Source: Porogramme epimiltina
Taxonomy: Eukaryota > Basidiomycota > Agaricomycetes > Polyporales > Polyporaceae
Length of the DNA stretch: 64,000 nt
Assembly: GCA_900155495.1 (NCBI GenBank)
Contig: FTLJ01000123.1
Location: forward strand, 62,001-126,000
Direction: 5' to 3'
A program made the position numbers and the translations under genes. The notes below the pieces were generated by a model that ran no database searches, was not told the DNA's origin, and saw only the letters and a program-made list of their open reading frames with translations. How positions within the stretch are numbered: the stretch's first letter is position 1; every line of letters begins with the position of its first letter. This document shows, piece by piece, positions 12,800 through 23,437 of this stretch.

Positions 12800-14560
12800 C
12801 TCGGACCAGGTGTCCCAGCCTGGCGTATACGGCGCTACGGGCGGCAGGCGACGAGGAAGGTGACCTGGCCGTTCCGCGGACTCCACGTGTTTCACGACAA
12901 GGTGGGCGGAGGTAGGGCGTGAAAGAACTGCTGCTGCACCGGTGAGAATGAGGTCGACTTCGTTGTGATATCCGGAGTTTTGGCACCCCGAGACGGCCTG
13001 TAAAGGCGGTGGTGGGCCGCGTGCAAAATGGCCGGAAGACTGATGCCTCCAGTGGATTGCCAGGTGCACTCGAGAGACTGGAATGCAGACTGGGATGATG
13101 TCCTTGTAGCTACATTTGCATGTCGATAGTGCAGATTACACCGTCATGACGATATTCTTCTAGCATTGATTGCGTTGGTATTCCTTTCGTAAGTGCGATC
13201 GATCTTTGAATGGCAATGCTAGAATGAGTTTAGGCCGTTGTATAGATGTTCTCAGGCACGCACCATACATAGCCTTTGGCACCAGGTTCCCCGTAGGACG
13301 AAAGATTCCGAGATCCCTCTGACAAGCCATGCACAACGCATGAGGCGGCAGCGGACCACGTTATTCATGGGAAACGACAGTCGCTTGGATGCATATCTTG
13401 TCGGCACGCCCCTTGCATGACAGCGTGGACAGCACGAGGAATATATTCACACTACGTGGAATCACACGTAGCCATACGGGAATAAACTGTGGGCCCATCT
13501 GGCAAAAGAGCTGGTCAGTAAAACAACTCGAAGGAAAGTGCACATCGAGTTACCATACCTGTGATAGCACAGGTCCATGTATCCACTCTATTAGCTAGCT
13601 GACCTGCCACGATGCGCATTTCAGATGCAGTGCTTAAGAAGCTTGAGCATGGGCCAATCGTGCAGCCCCCGACACATGTTGAATGTGAGGCCGTCTTCCA
13701 AGGAGGTAGGACTGATCTGGAACCCCTGTCAGTTATTTAAATAGAGAAGTGGTCCTGGGTAAGCACCATGACAGGAGCACAAAGCCTAGAAGAGAAGCGG
13801 CCCGCGGTGCGTCCCTGGAATGACGACGCTCTGACGAACGGACCGCAGTCCGTCCAGGCACTGTTAGAGTAAGTTGCACTCAGACGCAGGGATGCTATGT
13901 ATCTCATTAGTGCCAGAGAAGAGAGTATGAATGAAGATGGAGCACGCAGTCAACATAATCTATCGACATAATTGCAGTCATATGATACCGACCCACGAGT
14001 TGCGCTGATTCTGTCTGATTCTATGATTGGGCAGTGGTTAGAGGGGCCCCGAGGGGCTACCGATGGTCTAGCTGGCTGCAAGGAAGCATGTTCCTGAGGC
14101 CGAGGCCCAAGACAGGTGATACGGAGGCGCATGCGTGGTTGAGGCGGAAGACACAGAGGGGCGGAAATCAATGTGACGGCCTTAGCGCCGCACTACGTCA
14201 AATTCGGCCCTTTTTGAGCACAGGTGACGGAAAGCCCGTGGCTGCACGTGGGTCGAATTTGATGTCGACGTCGCGCCTGCGAACGACATTTCAACTTCAA
14301 CCACATCCCGTCCGCGTTTTGCCTGTTGCGCAGCATGGCCAAATCCAACTCAAGGCGGAACATTCCTATCGTAAGCTCAACGGTACCGCTGCGCGTCACT
14401 GTTTCGGTCTGATGCGTAGTGGGAAGCCTGCCTAACAGGAACACCGGGCTGATGACTCACTGCTAGAGACGCCAAACTATATGAGTCCTGTCCTCCGCAG
14501 GATGCGGAGGGTCCTTCATAGGATCCTCCTTAACCGCATACTTCAAGGATCTCGTTCTCT
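12800..14560. other. Intergenic stretch between terpene synthase and arrestin array
   Basis: No supported gene. Two short plus-strand frames start with ATG (13611: MRISDAVLKKLEHGPIV; 13769: MTGAQSLEEKRPAVRPW). The second ends at a donor-like GTAAGT at 13870. Neither joins into a longer frame that I could establish. They may be relics or exons of an unseen small gene. Confidence 0.35.
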
Positions 14561-16145
14561 ATGGCCCCCCGAGACTTCGACGACGCCCACGACTTTGTAG
14601 CTTCTGAGCTGGACCTCCCCCAATCACTCCCGGTATATTCTCCGAGCAGGGAAACGTGGGACGTCCCGGAAATACAAGCAGAACATGTTTTCACCATCGA
14701 ACACAAGAAGACTGGTGTCCCGTGGCTCACACTTGCCACCAAAAGTCGCGCAACTAGTAACAATGAACAACCTGTCTTCTACCAAGGAGACGACGTTGCC
14801 GGCTCTGTACGGCTCGACCTGACCAAGGAGGAGTATATGGATGATATCACTATCGCTGTGAGGTTACACTCTCTTAATAGGATGCGCTGTGGCACTTATC
14901 GACACTCAAAATAGTTATGTGGAAAGCTCACTGTTTACACTCGTACCACGACTACGCCGTCAAACTTCCTCCAAATGTCGCACAAGCTTTACGCAGCCGC
15001 AGACGACCCATCAACTTCTATCTTTCGACGTGGACGCCTCACAGGAAAACACACCTGGGATTTCTCATTCCGTCTTCCCAAAGGTGTCAGTATTCCTTCC
15101 ACGAACTTGAGTAGCGGTCAGCAACGGCAAACGTATCGACTTCCCCCTGCGTTCAAGGACGACGAAGGGGGTGTTGTCATCGAATATCAATTGGTAGTCC
15201 GCGTCAACCGTGCCGGTTTTCGATCAGGCAGCAAGTGAGTGTTTTGTGGATTGAGAAAGAGGATTTTATTGAGACGCTTGTAGGCTTGTCGTGCCATTCG
15301 AATATGTGCCAATGTCGAGGCCAGTTGTACCTACAGTCCTTCGCCAGCTGGCCTATCAAGAGAACATGATTGTCGCGGACCCGGGAGCAGATCCCGATGG
15401 CTGGAAGAGCCTTGAACCCGTTGTGGTGAACGGCTCGCTCTTCAAGACGGTGCCGGTCACGGCGACGTGCAGGGTAAGCTTCTTGATGATTACTTCAGTG
15501 ATGTGAGCTGATAGTTCACGAAGCTTTCCATATCGAGACCTGTGCGTACCCTCGTTCTCTTTGTTCTCTTCGGCACTCTAGCTGTCGTGGTACACAGCTC
15601 GTGTACCCTCGTGGTGCACCAATTCATCTCCACCTCAAGATATCAAGCGACAACGGGCAATTCCTAGACCTCCTGGATCCGCAGTCTCTACACGTGTCCC
15701 TCCTCCAAGTCATGCGGTTTGGAGAGGACATCGCATTTAGGCCTCGAGTCTCCCAGCGGCTTGAGCCCCAGCAATTTATCAAAACCTTCGAACGAGCGCC
15801 TGCGACGTGGTGGCGCACTGACGACCCTGCCGCGCTACCCTCGACCAGGACGTTTTCTGGAGAGATCCAGGTCCCCGAATGTCTCGTACCCGCCTGCGAG
15901 ATCCTCCACTACGCACACGAGGTGCGCTTCCATTGAACTCTCCCTGTGGTCTAACGCCGCTCACGCCGGCGGCAATACAGTACCAGCTCCATCTGCGCCC
16001 CCTCAGCGCGATAGGCTTCGCGCACGGGCCACCGGCGAAGGACGCCCTGCTCTCCACGCCGGTCGGCATTGTCACGGCGTTCGCTCAAGGCCCGCGCCCC
16101 CGCTCGTACGCCGCAGCGCCCGAGTACAGCGCACCCGCGCGCTGA
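14561..16145 (+). CDS. Arrestin-like protein, copy 1 of 3
   Basis: A fungal protein with an arrestin-N-like fold, probably cytoplasmic; distant relatives (ART/alpha-arrestins) are cargo adaptors, but no PY motif is visible here, so that role is not assigned. Five exons (14561-14857, 14915-15234, 15284-15473, 15598-15921, 15981-16145) sum to 1296 nt, 431 residues. Blocks shared with the two following genes are W-DVPEI, HKKTGVPWLTL, FYQGDDVAGSV, PSNFLQMSHKLYAA, FSFRLPKGV, YRLPPAF, EYQLVVRVNR, PTVLRQLAYQ, YPRGAPIHLHL, RFGEDIAFRPR, EILHYAHE, YQLHL and GIVTAFAQGPRPRSY. All four introns fall at the same codon and phase as in copies 2 and 3. Coding looks intact. Confidence 0.8.
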
Positions 16146-16862
16146 CGGCGGCGGCCCCACTCGACAGTGTGCCCGCGTCCGGTTGTCTCGGAGGTGCTCG
16201 GCTGGTGCCATGTGCAGCGCCGCGTTGCGCGCCGTAAGTGCGTGACCGAGCTGGTGCGAGCAAACGCTAATTGGGACGTTTCATAGAACTCTATTTCTCC
16301 GCGTGGGAGGCGATTGCGTTCGTCCAGTCCCGCGAGACGATATCGGTGTCCATTATCTTCGGCGTTCGATTGCGAGGTGACGAGGACCTCGTGATGCTTC
16401 ATTGTACATAGGATTCCGGCCGCCATGCGCTATGAGGATATTTATAGCTTCAAAGAAGGTTGGACGCCTTGTGAGACAGGCGCAGCACAAACCTGCTGTC
16501 CCTTCAAAACAGTCTATGAAGAACAACTCTACTGAATGCATGGTGCGATTGTCGTGGACATCGAAGAATGAAAACACGAGGGACGCAATCGCCGGAACGA
16601 TTACTATGTTTTGTAGGTGTAACTCTCCAGCACATAGCTGGGTCACCGTCAATGTCTATGTCGTTCAGGTCCCGTTTACGCAGCATCATAATTGTAACTA
16701 AGTGCATCAGATATTCTAGGCCACGACAACATCATCGACATGAGGACCATCGCAGCATCAACACAAACGCCAAGTACAGTATAAGTCATCTGTCGCGCCT
16801 GAGATGTGTTTTCTATCTACCCAAGTCGGTCACAACAGAAGATCACGGACTCCGAGGACAAT
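16146..16862. other. Spacer between arrestin-like copies 1 and 2
   Basis: About 700 bases with no conserved coding block; overlapping frames on both strands are unsupported. It should hold the 3' end of copy 1 and the promoter of copy 2. Confidence 0.5.
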
Positions 16863-18505
16863 ATGGCGTCGACTTCCCCTACAGACCACCTGAGCCCAAG
16901 TCCTTCTCCCCCGCCCGAGGCCACCGCGCACATCCACTCCCTTATCCCACACCCCACACCTCCCGTGACCGAGAGTGATGGATGGGATGTTCCTCCTCAA
17001 ACCAAGGAGCATCTCTTCTACTTGGCCGACAAGAAGACGGGGTTCCAATGGCTCACGCTGTCGATGAAGAGTCGCGCGACAAGAGACGATGAAATGCCGA
17101 CCTTCTATCAGGGCGCGGTCATCGAGGGTACAGTGAAGATGATTCTAGAGAAAGACCGGTACATGGACAATGTCACCATCGAAGTATACTTCCCATCCTG
17201 TCTGCTCCGGTTAATAGCTCACACAAGCTCACGACGCCTAGCTCTGGGGCCGGATGACAATCTACACCCTAACTGCGACGATGCCGACCAACTTCCTCCT
17301 CATCTCGCGCAAGCTCTATGCCGCGACGGACGACACGTCGACGCCCGCACTCCATCGCGGGCGTCTGCACAAGGGTGCACACGAGTGGCCGTTCGCGTTC
17401 CACCTCCCCAAGGGCGTCGAGATCATGTACTCGCGTGTCCTCGGCCGCGACGGTGAGAAGAAGGCATATCGCCTCCCTCCGACATTTGCGGACATGCAGG
17501 GTGGCGTCGTGGTCGAGTACCAGCTCGCCGTGCGGGCGAACCGCACAGGGCTGAGGGCGAGGAGCAAGTGCGTCGGGCGGCGCCTTCGCGGCCTACGTTG
17601 TGTTGCTGACACGCGGCGTTTGAGGCTCGTCGCGCCGTTCAAATATGTGCCGCTCGCACGTCCTGGGCCTCCGAGCGCGCTTCGCCAGCTGGCGTATGAG
17701 AAGAACACGGCGCTAATGGGCCCTGACGCCGACCGAGAAGGGTGGAAGACGCTGGATCCCGTCAAAATAGAGGGGACTCTTCACAAAACGACCCCTGTGT
17801 GGGTCGTATGTAAGGTACATTCTCCCCCAGTCCCCAAGGATGGGCCGAGAGGCTTACTGGAATCACCCAGCTGTCCATAGCTAAACCTGTGGGTATATTT
17901 GCAGACCTTTTGAAATGAGCTGACAAGCTGCCATCAGCTCACGTACACCCGAGGAACTCCTATCCCCTTGCACATAACCGTCGAGAGCAATAACGAAGAA
18001 TTCTTGGACCTCCTTACCCCCGATTGTATACGCGTGTCTCTCATCCAGCGCCTGCACTTCGGGGACGACGCTGCGTTTTGGCCTCGCTTCTCCAGCCGAC
18101 TACCCCCACGGGACGTCACCAAGACGGTCCAGCAGGGCATTGCGGTGTGGTGGCGCGGGGCCGAGCCGCAAGCGCGATCGAGAAAGTCCTTCTTCGGAGA
18201 GTCGACAAGGACGTTTTCCGGGGAGCTTTCCCTCAAGGAGGACCTCGTCCCTTGCTGTCAGATACTGCACTACTCCCATGAGGTGCGCCGGGTCTCCTTT
18301 TCCAGTTATTATGAAAACTTTTCTCAGTGGTTCACATTGCTCATAGTACGAGGTTGTTCTGCACCCACTAGCAGTGTCAAATTTTTCGACGAGTGCGCGG
18401 GAGAGGGACGTTCTGTTCTCCGAGCCGGTAAACGTTGTCACAGAATTTGCACAGGCGCCACGCCCTCGGGTTTACGCTCTCGTGGGTGACGACATCATGT
18501 CGTAA
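16863..18505 (+). CDS. Arrestin-like protein, copy 2 of 3
   Basis: Second member of the tandem array. Five exons (16863-17183, 17242-17567, 17625-17814, 17938-18282, 18347-18505) sum to 1341 nt, 446 residues. It begins with a Ser/Pro-rich leader of about 35 residues (TSPTDHLSPSPSPPPEAT) that copy 1 lacks in this form, then the shared blocks: GWDVPP, KKTGFQWLTLSMKSRATRD, FYQGAVIEGTV, PTNFLLISRKLYAATDD, HLPKGVEI, YRLPPTFADMQGGVVVEYQL, ALRQLAYEKN, LTYTRGTPIPLHI, LHFGDDAAFWPRFS, ILHYSHE, and a diverged end YEVVLHPLAVSN then VVTEFAQAPRPR. Exon 3 is exactly as long (190 nt) as in the other copies, which supports the model. Function unknown beyond the fold. Confidence 0.8.
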
Positions 18506-19089
18506 GGTGCTGGTTGGGCGCTTGTAGCTTATTATTATGGGCGTTTATATACGTAACGTCCCTTGTCCTTCAGTGGGATGAACATTGATGGCGTTGTAAA
18601 AGTGTATTCACATATGTCGTCAATCTTTCATGCACATACCTTGGGCAAGCCATTCTAGCTAGTGGGACGTCCGGGCTAAGGGCCGCAGCCCTGGAAATAT
18701 CACTGTTACAAAGCCACATACAAAGGCACACCTCGGCCCGAGAGCGCTTGCTCAGTCAAGCTGGCGGCCCAGATTTGCCGCAAGGGACTTCGGGACTCTC
18801 ATCCTCACTGCTACCAGCTGCTTACGCCTCTCAAACCCGCTCGGGCTGTCGCGGACTTGTGTGCAGTACTCGGCGGCCAGTGCCCAAAATACGCTCTGCG
18901 ATGCCAGGCGTACGACATCTCTGGGAATGACAACCCATATCAGCACCAGACCAATTCGGCATGGACGCCTTTCCACAGACCCGCCGCTGCCAACGCTATC
19001 TCTATCTCGACGTCGGACCACTGCCTCCAGCTGCGACGAGCGTCCTTCCGCTGTATTTGAGCTGAAGACCTCTGCATGGCCTTGTGGTC
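18506..19089. other. Spacer between arrestin-like copies 2 and 3
   Basis: About 580 bases with no supported gene. Presumably 3' end of copy 2 and promoter of copy 3. Confidence 0.5.
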
Positions 19090-20850
19090 ATGACTGCGCT
19101 ACTGCTTAACCCGCTGGCCTCTGCAGCGGCGTCAACTCTGGATGTTTCACAGCCCCTTCCGACTTATTCTCGCACGCGGCCGACCGACAACGAATGGGAC
19201 GTGCCGGAGGTAGAGCAAGACCACCACTTCCACCTAACTCATAAGAAGACCGGAACGCCGTGGCTTACGCTCACGATACGAAGTCGTGCGGCGAGCGAAG
19301 CCGAGCCGCCAACATTCTATCAGGGGGCCGAGATTGCAGGGTCGGTGAAGATGGAACTGGATAGGGAGGAGTTCATGGATGATATCTTCATTGCCGTGAG
19401 TTCACCGCACCGAGTAATGCAACTATGCTCCGCACTATGTCCCCTATTACTGCCATTGAATGTTATCCCCTTTTGAGTGCTATAGTCCATTCTTCTTCGT
19501 GCTGTCTTCGTATTCTACCCGTTCTAAAACCACAAGCTCACGACCCCCGCAGTTGTACGGTAGACTGACCGTTTTTACCCGCACTGCAACTACCCCGTCC
19601 AACTTCCTTTTCATGTCGCGCAAGCTATACGCGGCTTCAGAAGACACTTCGACAACTGCCTTGAAACGTGGCCGTTTGTGCGGAAAGTACGACTGGCCGT
19701 TCTCATTCCGCCTTCCCAAGGGTGTGACGATCTTGATGTCTTCTGCGGTCCTGGGGAAGGACGGGGACAAGAAGCGATTCCGTCTGCCTCCAACGTTTGC
19801 CGACGACGAGGCTGGAGTGCATATTGAGTACCTACTCTCAGTTCGAGCTAACCGCGGGGGCTTCAAGGCCAATAGCAAGTATGTCCGCCTAGTTCGTTCT
19901 AGGACGGCTTGTTGATGTCGTACTAGACTTGTAGTGCCCTTCAAATATATCCCACTTGCGCGGCCGAGCGCCCCCACCATCCTCCGTCAGCTAGCATACC
20001 AGCAGAGTATTCCTTTGCTCGGCCCTGAAGACGACCCCGACGGATGGAAGATGTTGGACCGAGTGAAGATTGAAGGAACACTCTTTAAGACTATTCCTGT
20101 GGAGGCACATTGTACCGTATGTGCTCGTCCCCAAGTGTATGCTCACCACGGGCTTATCGTTCGCCACACACCTAGTTATCGTTGACAAGACCGGTGAGTA
20201 TAGTCTCCGGCGGCCACTCATGACAGCACGTCTCTTGCTAACCACTTGCGTTTGGCCAGCTCACTTACACTCGCGGCGCGCCGATGCACCTCCAACTCGC
20301 CATCACCAGTTCCAACCCACAGTTCCTCGACCTCCTCCATCCAGACACCTCCTTACACGTTGCGCTCGTACAGCACCTGCGTTTTGGCGATGATGTCGCG
20401 TTCTGGCCGCGCTTTTCGCAACGGATAGCACCTCAGCAAATTGTGAAGAGCTACGAACGCGCTGCGGCGTCGTGGTGGTACACCACTACACCCTTGAGGA
20501 CGAGCAGGGATCCTCCACATGCAGAACACAACCTGAACAAGCGTGTATTCGTCGGCGAACTGATGGTCCCCGAAGAGCTTGTCCCCGCTTGTGAGGTCCT
20601 CCACTATTCGCACGAGGTCCGCCCAGCCCCATTCTCGCTGTCGTTTCGGTGCGCGGGCGGCTGACACGCCCGTTCTGTCCAGTACCAGCTCGTGCTATAT
20701 CCTCCCACCGCCGTGGGGTTCGTCTCCAGCGCGCCGCCAAAGAAGGCGCTGCTGGTTGAGGAAGTCGGTGTCGTCACTGCGTTCGCGCAGGCGCCGCGGC
20801 CGTGTTCGTATGCGTCTCCGCGGTACGCCGTAGCGTCGGGTCCCGTCTAG
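19090..20850 (+). CDS. Arrestin-like protein, copy 3 of 3
   Basis: Third tandem paralogue. Five exons (19090-19395, 19553-19878, 19927-20116, 20260-20616, 20683-20850) sum to 1347 nt, 448 residues. ATG 19090 is the first in-frame ATG and gives MTALLLNPLASAA before the conserved region. Shared blocks include EWDVPEVEQDHHF, HKKTGTPWLTLTIRSRAAS, FYQGAEIAGSVKM, PSNFLFMSRKLYAASEDTS, FSFRLPKGVTI, RLPPTFADDEAG, FKYIPLARPSAPTILRQLAY, LTYTRGAPMHLQLAI, LRFGDDVAFWPRFSQRI, VLHYSHE and VGVVTAFAQAPRPCSY. It seems closer to copy 1 in exons 4-5 (APQQIVKSYERAAASWW). Exon 4 carries an extra stretch with HAEHNLNKR. Convergent with the aldo/keto reductase, 129 bases apart. Confidence 0.8.
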
Positions 20851-20979
20851 CTTACGCTTCTAGGTTATGGGGTTGTGCACAACATGATTGTATTCTTCTG
20901 ATGACGCCCGTGCACAATCCATCTGCGTCATGTACCGCGCGTCCTATGCCGGGCTTCTCCTGTCGCTGTGGACTCCACC

Positions 20980-22794
20980 TTACGGGGTCCCAGTCGGGTC
21001 CCAGTCTGTGACCAGATCTAAACGGAGCGACGCAATGAGCACCGGCGACAGCCGCGCAATCGATCGGACCGAAAGAAAAAATCGACACTCACACTCGTCC
21101 AACGCATCGAGTACGGCCATCTCCTCTGCCGAGAGCTCGAAGTCATAGATCCGCAAATTCTCCTCGATCCGCGCCTTGGACGCGGACTTCGGGATCGCGA
21201 CGAAGCCCTGGCACGGTGCCGGTGTCAACGTCAAGGTCGGTCGCGTACATGCACATACACGCGCGCGGGCAAACTAGGAGGGGCATCTGGCGCGGCATGC
21301 CGGCAGCAGCTGGACAGGCAGTTAATGTCCGCGTGCCTCGGGGGTCAGCCGCGAGCGCGAATTTGTATTTACCCCCCAGACGGGCCCGCGCGCGCGCGGG
21401 AGACGGTGGAGAAGGTACCAGGGAAGGGGCGTCCGGGGTGGACAGGGCGAAGGGTGGGGGAGGAGGGTCCGGACCGTGACCGACGGACGCACCTTCTGAA
21501 GCGAGTAGCGCAGCAGGACCTGTGCGGGTGTCCGGGCGTGTTTCTGCGCGAGCGCGGCGATCGTGGGGTGGCGGAAGCGCATCCCGCGGACGAGCGGGCC
21601 CCACGCCTGTGTGCGCGCGCAGGCGCGGAATTGGGGGGAGTGGGGACGCGTTAGCGGAGGGCGTTTCCACAACGTTCAAACGTTGGGCGCGAGCCCGGAG
21701 CCTGGAGGGAGAGCGTAGGCGAAGAGGGGCGCATCTGCGCTCCCGGCTCGTGGCGCGAAATACAAATAGTGTGCGGTGAGAGCATGCGACTTGCCTCGAG
21801 CGCGATGTTGTGCTCCCGGCAGCACGCGACGACGTCCGTCCGGGTCATGAAGGGGTGCAGATCGATCTGAGAAGCGGCGCACTAAGTCAGCAATTTGTAG
21901 TGGACCACGGCGGGGGCGGTGGTGTGGTAGAATGTGGTGTGCGTGGTCCCGCGGAACGCAAGGGCGAGAACGCGGAAGGGCGCGAAGGCGACGGAGGAGG
22001 GAGGTGATTGGAGTGGCGATTGCGGACCTGGTTCAACACCGGGAGCTCCACACGGGAATCAACCATCTCCTCGAGGTGCTTGACGCCGTAGTTGCTCACG
22101 CCGACACTTCGTACGAGCCCCGCCTGCTTCGCCTCGAGTACCGCGCGCCAGCTGTCCGCGCGGCGTTGGGGCCCGCCGATGGGCGAGTGCAGAAGGTAGA
22201 GGTCGATATACCCGAGACCACATGCATCGAGCGACTTGCGGAGCGCCGCCTGGGCCGCGGCGTACCCGCGGTTGTCCTTGAGCTTCGTCGTATAGAAGAT
22301 GTCGGAACGAGGCGTCCCCGAGGCGGTGCAGAAGTCGGAGATCGCTCGCCCGACCTCCCGCTCGTTGTAGTACCACTCGGCGCTATCCTGCAAAAGATCG
22401 AACGCGGAGAGAAGAGAAGATTGAGCCTACCAAGCTCCGGGCCTGGGTACGGGCTAGGCAGAGAAGGGAAAAGTGCCTACTATGTGCCGGTAGCCTGCCT
22501 GCACGGATGTCCTGGGCATGAGCAATTCGATAGTTTGCGAAACCCGACCGGCGGTACTCGCCTCAAGGGCCCACTTGACGGCATTGTACGCCTCCCGGCC
22601 CTCCATCTCGTACGTTCCTGTGGAGCAGACCGCTAAGGAAAGAATCACTACAAATTCACTTTGACAGACCTACCAAAGCCGACGAGGGGTATTTCATTTC
22701 CGTCGCGCAGCTGTTGCGAAACAAGTCCGTCAGCACCGTTGAATCCTGATCGGACGCTTACGCCACAGTGCGGATCCCACTTTGAACTTTGCAT
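20980..22794 (-). CDS. Aldo/keto reductase
   Basis: An NADPH-dependent aldo/keto reductase (AKR superfamily), cytosolic, substrate unknown. Eight exons (22794-22674, 22617-22562, 22498-22481, 22387-22028, 21866-21795, 21606-21493, 21207-21093, 21017-20980) sum to 894 nt, 297 residues, the usual size. Visible: NEIPLVGFGTYEMEG, AGYRHIDSAEWYYNE (catalytic Asp and Tyr), TTKLKDN (catalytic Lys), YIDLYLLHSP (catalytic His), GLVRSVGVSNYG, NIALEAWGPLVRG, PAQVLLRYSLQKGFVAIPKS and the fungal ending DEYLVTDWDPTGTP. The introns after exons 2 and 5 begin with GC (GCGAGT, GCAAGT) and must be GC-AG. Exon 3 is an 18-nt micro-exon. The start at 22794 is the only in-frame ATG found just before the conserved core; the first 23 residues are poorly conserved. 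Confidence 0.9.
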
Positions 22795-22826
22795 TTATGG
22801 TGGGGGTGGCCATCGGATGGGGTGCG

Positions 22827-23282
22827 CTATGCCTTGTCAGGATGGCGGTAGGACGCGAAGATGGTATCGGCGATACGGTCGACGCTGGGTGCCTTCCGTG
22901 GCAACTGTATTCCCTCTGTTTCGTCGTGCGAACGTATGTCGTCAGCGGCCCTGAGCACGCCCCTAATGGCGCCCTGCCAGAAAGCACAGTCCGGACGATT
23001 ATTAAGCCTTGTGAGGAGAAGATTGTGGGCGAGAACAGACGAGGCCTTCGCGGTGACATCCACCGGTGAGTATGCCGACTTTCGCAGGCTCAGTCCGTCG
23101 GGGCATGGTACGAGCTCCGCTTCAATCTCCTCGTTCACACTCAGCTCTCCAGACCGCTCAAGTCCGACGAGCAGTAAAACGGGGAGTCGTTTGGGATGGC
23201 AGCTGAGCAGGAGTCCGGTGCACAGAGGTCCAAAAGGGGCCAGGACGCCACAGAGCCACGTGGGCTTAGCAACACTGTCCAC
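22827..23282 (-). other. Unassigned open frame, possible exon
   Basis: A 151-codon frame on the minus strand without an ATG. Its upstream edge has a good acceptor context (CTGACTAAC branch-like sequence, then GTGGACAG), so it could be a terminal exon ending in SYRHPDKA. Protein-like segments include VLAHNLLLTRLNN, FWQGAIRGVLRAADDIRSH and PSVDRIADTIF. It matches no family I know. It ends only 33 bases before the reductase start. The plus strand of the same interval is also open (22861-23451), so chance is a real alternative. Confidence 0.25.
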
Positions 23283-23437
23283 AATGGGTAATGTTAGTCA
23301 GCATTCAGAGCGCTGGCCCCCTTCATCCACTCTGGGGCTCCTCTGTGCTCTCCAGAGCGTACCACGACGACCACTGCTTGCTTTTTTGTCCATCTCTGAC
23401 CTCTGCTATACATCCTCCATCTGTCTCTCTCGGCATC

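Noticed and set aside
11954..13069. 371-codon frame extending the terpene synthase upstream
   Set aside because: The extra N-terminal 150 residues overlap the promoter and TATA-like box and are not found in the family; the tail runs through an intron.
21143..21679. Long minus-strand frame of 178 codons
   Set aside because: It reads through two introns and one exon of the aldo/keto reductase in a mixed frame.
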